From NCBI GenBank assembly GCA_013694635.1, contig JACDCA010000200.1, positions 1 through 19,965 of the forward strand: a stretch of 19,965 nt of DNA, read 5' to 3'. Source of the stretch: Acidobacteriota bacterium. GTDB taxonomy: Bacteria > Acidobacteriota > Vicinamibacteria > Vicinamibacterales > 2-12-FULL-66-21. This document shows positions 16,551-19,965 of this stretch, one piece after another (positions within the stretch are counted from its first letter, which is position 1; every line of letters begins with the position of its first letter). A program made the translations under genes and the position numbers. Below the pieces are notes generated by a model. That model was not told the DNA's origin. It saw only the letters and a program-made list of their open reading frames with translations, and made no database searches.

Positions 16551-18722
16551 ATGTCAACGCAAACGTTGCCGTCGATGCTGCCCCCCACGGCGCGAGTTCC
16601 GGCGGTGACATTCGGGCCTTTCGAGTTCGATCCCGGCCGACGGCTTCTCCGGCGGGAGGAGACCGAGATCCCGTTGCCGCCACGCGTGCTGGGCGTGCTG
16701 GAGCTGCTGCTGGCGCGGGCGGGGGACGTCGTCTCCCGGCCGGAGATCATCGATGCGGTCTGGAAGGAGGCCTTCGTCACCGACACGTCCCTCGCAGAGG
16801 CGGTGAGCTTTCTGCGCCAGGCGCTGGGCGACGATCCGCAGTCCCCCACCTACATCCAGACCGTTCATCGCCGCGGGTACCGGTTCGTCGCACCGGTCGG
16901 CGAAATCCCGCCGCCGCCGCGCGCGGTTGTCGAGACACCGGTCGCTCCGGCACCTCCAGAGACGGTCAAGCCCTCGATCCTGAATGAGCTGCTCCCGTGG
17001 AGCGCTGCGACGCTTGCCGTCATCCTGGCGATCAGCGCCCTCTGGTACTCGCAGGGAGTCGAGCCGGTCACGCCGCAGGTCGTTCGACTGACGCTCGACG
17101 CCGGCCGCGGGTTGCGCTTCGACGCTCGAGCGCCCGCGATCGCGATCTCGCCGAGCGCGACCAAGGTCGCGTGGTCGGCGTGCGGCGACGCCGGTTGCCA
17201 GCTCTACATCCGGGCCTTCGACCAGCTCGATGCGCGGCCGATCGCCGATACCGATGGCGCCGCGGCACCCTTCTTCTCTCCGGACGAGCGATGGCTGGGA
17301 TTTTTTGCGTCGGGAAAACTGAAGAAGGTTGCGCTGGCCGGCGGCGCGTCGAGAATCATCGCCGACGCGTCACAACCGTTCGGCGCCGCCTGGCTGCGCG
17401 ATGGACGCATTGTCTACGCTGCGTCGGTCGCCGGTGGATTGATGCGCGTGAGTCAGGAGGGTGGTGACCCCGAACCGCTGACGGTGCCGTCGCCGGCCGG
17501 CGGTGAGATCCGTCATGTTTTTCCGGCCTCCGTGCAGGACGGGGACGCACTGCTCTTCACCATCGTCACCTCTCCACTCGTGGGCGCTCCGGGCCGGCTC
17601 GTGCTGCTCCCGTATCCCGGTCGCGGGTCGTGGCGAACGGTCGCCGAGACGGCCGACATCGGCGTGCCGATCGGGCATGAGTACATTGCGTTCGCAAGGG
17701 GCGGCGACGTCCATGTCGTTGCGTTCGACCGTGTCCGGCAGGCGCCTTCGGGCCCGGAGCAGACCGTCGCCACGGGCATCGTCTCCCCGCACATCGCTTC
17801 GTCCGCGGCCGGCGCCTTCGTCGCGGTGACGGCGGGCCCCGCCCTCCCTGTCGACACCGCTCTTCCCCGCTGGTCCTGGAGCGATCAGCGCGCGGCGAAA
17901 CTGCCGGACAGTCTCGAGGACCTGCGCGATGCGCGGCTCTCTCCGGACGGCTCCCGGATGGCGGGTGTCGGCCTCGACCCGCGTCCCGACATCTGGTCCA
18001 TGGATCTGGAGCGAGGAACCAAGACCCGGCTCACGTACCGTGGACTGACAGCTGCGCCAGTCTGGAGCGCGGACGGCGGTGAAGTGTTTTACGCGATGCG
18101 CCACGGGGAGTCATACGGGATCTGGGCCCGGGCGGCGTCAGCGACGGGAGACGATCGGCGCGTCTTCGCGGCCAGCGGCCATAACGTGTTTCCCGCGTCG
18201 GTGTCGCGCGACGCTACTCTCGCCTTCGTCATGACCGGCGGGTCCACGCGGTCCGGCATCGGATTGCTGCGTGCCGGCCAGTCGTCCCCCGCGCTGGTCA
18301 TCGACTCCCGGTTCGACGAGCTCGCGCCGGCATTGTCGCCGGACGGGTCGTTGCTCGCGTATCAGACGGATGAGAGCGGCGTATGGGAGATCGTGCTGGC
18401 CACACTAAGTGACGGCCGCCGGTCAGCCGTTTCGAGTGGAGGGGGCGTCCGGCCGTTCTGGTCGGCCGACGGCTCGACGTTGTACTTCGAACAGAACGAC
18501 GACCTGATGGCTGTTTCGATCGCGGCCGGTTTGCAGGTGGTTGGAGGCATCAAACCGTTCCTCGACCTGAATGGCGCGAGACCGGCTGGCATCCATCCCG
18601 GCGGGTCTGTGCTCTTGCGTAGGACGGCAGGGCCCGCCGCGTCCTCTGCCGTCGTCACGCTCGAGTGGATCACCGAGCTGCGCGCGAAGCTCGGTCCGCC
18701 GACGGCAGCCTCACCACGCTGA
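16551..18722 (+). CDS. Winged-helix DNA-binding, membrane-anchored regulator with TolB-like propeller
   Basis: This is a one-component transcription regulator of the CadC/ToxR layout. The 723-residue protein has an OmpR-type winged helix (about 19-114, FGPFEFDPGRRLLRREETEI ... IQTVHRRGYRFV), a Pro-rich linker, one membrane helix (about 148-166) and a long C-terminal part with WD40/TolB-type repeats (FFSPDERWLGFF, ARLSPDGSRMAGV, PVWSADGGEVFYA, PALSPDGSLLAYQ, PFWSADGSTLYFE). The propeller would lie in the periplasm and may sense a ligand or partner protein; target genes are unknown. ATG 16551 is preferred because the longer frame from 16497 translates the attachment core. The start lies 35 bp after the core, so the element may have replaced the native promoter. 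The gene overlaps the opposite-strand M48 gene by 12 bp. Confidence 0.88.
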   Translation: MSTQTLPSMLPPTARVPAVTFGPFEFDPGRRLLRREETEIPLPPRVLGVLELLLARAGDVVSRPEIIDAVWKEAFVTDTSLAEAVSFLRQALGDDPQSPTYIQTVHRRGYRFVAPVGEIPPPPRAVVETPVAPAPPETVKPSILNELLPWSAATLAVILAISALWYSQGVEPVTPQVVRLTLDAGRGLRFDARAPAIAISPSATKVAWSACGDAGCQLYIRAFDQLDARPIADTDGAAAPFFSPDERWLGFFASGKLKKVALAGGASRIIADASQPFGAAWLRDGRIVYAASVAGGLMRVSQEGGDPEPLTVPSPAGGEIRHVFPASVQDGDALLFTIVTSPLVGAPGRLVLLPYPGRGSWRTVAETADIGVPIGHEYIAFARGGDVHVVAFDRVRQAPSGPEQTVATGIVSPHIASSAAGAFVAVTAGPALPVDTALPRWSWSDQRAAKLPDSLEDLRDARLSPDGSRMAGVGLDPRPDIWSMDLERGTKTRLTYRGLTAAPVWSADGGEVFYAMRHGESYGIWARAASATGDDRRVFAASGHNVFPASVSRDATLAFVMTGGSTRSGIGLLRAGQSSPALVIDSRFDELAPALSPDGSLLAYQTDESGVWEIVLATLSDGRRSAVSSGGGVRPFWSADGSTLYFEQNDDLMAVSIAAGLQVVGGIKPFLDLNGARPAGIHPGGSVLLRRTAGPAASSAVVTLEWITELRAKLGPPTAASPR

Positions 18723-19811
18723 CGAGCGGGCGGCTTCGATTCGCTCCTCGATAGGCGGATGCGAATGGAACAGCCACACGACGGCCCGCGACGGGTTCTC
18801 CTCCACCAGATTCTGCGAGGCCAGCCTCCGCATGGCGCTGACGAATGCGTCCGCGCGATTGGTCAGCTTCAGCGCGAACTGGTCGGCGCGCCGCTCGTTC
18901 AGCCTCGAGAACGCATTGACGAGCGGCAACGAGGCGAGCATGACGCCTCCGAACACGAGCAGGAGGAATGGCAGTCCGGCAACATCTGCGGGGCCCGTCA
19001 GGTGCAACGGTTGCCACCACCCGCCGAGCGCGGTCGCCGCGGCGTAGGAAGCGGCCAGCAGCAGTGCGGCTTCGACGGCGATGGCCGTCGAAATGTCCCG
19101 GTGCACGTGGTGCGCGAGCTCGTGGGCCAGGATGACTTCGATCTCGTCGTCGGTGTACTCCGCGAGCAGCGTGTCCGACAGCAGTATGCGGCGGGTGGCC
19201 CCGGCTCCGACGAGCGCCGCGTTCGCACGCCGCGTTTTTGCTCCCAGCCCCCACTCGTAGACGCCAAGCACGCGGACGCCCGCGGTACGCGAGAGCGTCA
19301 CCAGCCTGTCGTACAGGTTTCCGCGGTCGAGCGGCGTGAATTTGTAGAACACGGGTAACAGCAGCACCGGCGCCAGCTGGGCGAGAACAGCTGTGGCGCC
19401 CGCGCCGAGCAGGGCTGCAGGCAGCCACCACCAGCGCGAGTTCCAATCAATCAGCGCGTAGGCAACTTCGGCGGTCAGCAGGAGAAGCAGCGTTGTCAAC
19501 GCAAAGGCCTTCACGTGATCGCGGAACCACGCGGACGCGGGGGCCGTTGAGAGCTCGTACCTGTGCTCCAGGATGAAGTTCCGGTAGAAAGCGAGGGGCA
19601 GGGAAACCAGTTCCTGGGCCAGGGCGAGCAGGATCACGTAGATCGCGACGATGCCGGCGCGGGACTGCGTCAGGGACGCCGCAAAATCCCTCACGGCCGT
19701 GGACGCGCCTGACCACAGCAGGAACCCGAGCGCCGCCGCGGTGCACATGAGCGACACGACGCTCGCACGTCTTTTCAGCCGGTGGTAGCGGGCACTCTTG
19801 GGTTTGTTCAC
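18711..19811 (-). CDS. M48-family (Ste24-like) membrane zinc metalloprotease
   Basis: This is an integral-membrane metallopeptidase of the M48A/CAAX-protease-1 type, implicated in membrane-protein quality control in bacteria. The 366-residue protein has several N-terminal membrane segments and a Ste24-like VFYKFTPLDRGNLYDRL region. The catalytic zinc motif is HELAHH (His230, Glu231, His234), the third ligand is Glu306 in NERRADQFAL (with Asp310), and LFHSHPPIEERI lies at the C-terminus. The start is GTG 19811, with GGAG some distance upstream and no good alternative that keeps the first membrane segment. smc ends 25 bp upstream on the same strand, so cotranscription is likely. Its 3' end overlaps the converging regulator gene. 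Confidence 0.9.
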   Translation of the reverse strand: MNKPKSARYHRLKRRASVVSLMCTAAALGFLLWSGASTAVRDFAASLTQSRAGIVAIYVILLALAQELVSLPLAFYRNFILEHRYELSTAPASAWFRDHVKAFALTTLLLLLTAEVAYALIDWNSRWWWLPAALLGAGATAVLAQLAPVLLLPVFYKFTPLDRGNLYDRLVTLSRTAGVRVLGVYEWGLGAKTRRANAALVGAGATRRILLSDTLLAEYTDDEIEVILAHELAHHVHRDISTAIAVEAALLLAASYAAATALGGWWQPLHLTGPADVAGLPFLLLVFGGVMLASLPLVNAFSRLNERRADQFALKLTNRADAFVSAMRRLASQNLVEENPSRAVVWLFHSHPPIEERIEAARSSAW

Positions 19812-19828
19812 AAGGTGGATTCAGCTCC

Positions 19829-19851
19829 GTGCAGCCTCAATTCAACTGCAC
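19829..19851 (-). other. Hairpin over the smc stop codon
   Basis: GTGCAG (19829-19834) and CTGCAC (19846-19851) pair perfectly around an 11-nt loop holding the smc stop codon; including CC at 19827-19828 and GG at 19852-19853 the stem is 8 bp. No T-run follows on either strand, so it is not a standard intrinsic terminator. It lies between smc and the protease gene. Confidence 0.35.
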
Positions 19852-19965
19852 GGAAATCAATTTCGAGACTCCAGGCTCCTCCATGGTCACGCCGTAGAGA
19901 CGGTTGGCAATCTCCATCGTCTTACGGTTGTGCGTGATCAGGATGAACTGCGTGTGATCCTGCAT
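19837..19965 (-). CDS. smc: SMC chromosome partition protein, C-terminal end (partial)
   Basis: Read on the minus strand from the right edge, 42 codons precede a TGA: MQDHTQFILITHNRKTMEIA, then NRLYGVTMEEPGVSKLISVQ and LN. This matches the C-terminal ATPase head of SMC, including the H-loop histidine in ITHN and the conserved LYGVTMxEPGVSKL sequence. The frame is open at the edge, so the ATG at 19963-19965 is internal. SMC condenses and segregates chromosomes with ScpA and ScpB. Too little is present to judge anything else, but the end motif is distinctive. Confidence 0.9.
   Translation of the reverse strand: MQDHTQFILITHNRKTMEIANRLYGVTMEEPGVSKLISVQLN

Overview
The window is high-GC bacterial chromosome from what is probably an Acidobacteriota member, perhaps Vicinamibacteria. 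That placement is an inference. It rests on GC-rich codon use, the translation operon order rimO-rimP-nusA-infB-rbfA-nrnA-truB-rpsO-pnp, a winged-helix/TolB-propeller fusion of a kind common in that phylum, and a PEP-CTERM protein. No rRNA or tRNA gene is visible to confirm it.

Positions 1-9815 (+ strand) hold a tightly packed gene-expression operon. It has the tail of rimO, then rimP, nusA, infB, rbfA, a DHH-family nanoRNase/pAp phosphatase, truB, rpsO and pnp. Together they cover 30S maturation, transcription elongation/termination, initiation, tRNA pseudouridylation and RNA decay. A terminator-like hairpin sits in front of rimP and swallows its only canonical start codon. A second hairpin separates rpsO from pnp.

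Positions 9863-11916 (+) hold a small secreted cupredoxin and an ArnT/PMT-type membrane glycosyltransferase. An APC-family amino-acid permease (11924-13411, -) converges on the latter.

Positions 13480-16515 are the accessory part and the most interesting feature. A tyrosine recombinase gene is bounded by direct repeats of a 13-bp core, AAGTTCTTCTTAA. The core occurs three times (13480, 14871 with one mismatch, 16503) and cuts the region into two tandem units. Unit A (about 1.4 kb) carries the intact integrase. Unit B (about 1.6 kb) carries a PEP-CTERM gene, a doubly truncated ABC substrate-binding-protein fragment, and only the last 34 codons of a second, diverged integrase. Both units end in the same roughly 150-160 bp non-coding right end, which is better conserved than the coding DNA beside it. 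I read this as two related site-specific elements stacked at one attachment site, the second decayed to a recombinase-less passenger.

Positions 16551-19965 return to chromosome-like genes: a membrane-anchored winged-helix regulator with a TolB-like propeller (+), a Ste24-type M48 zinc protease (-, overlapping the regulator tail to tail by 12 bp) and the C-terminal end of SMC (-). No stretch longer than 300 bases lacks a gene or gene remnant. The longest non-coding pieces are the element right ends at 14711-14880 and 16353-16550.
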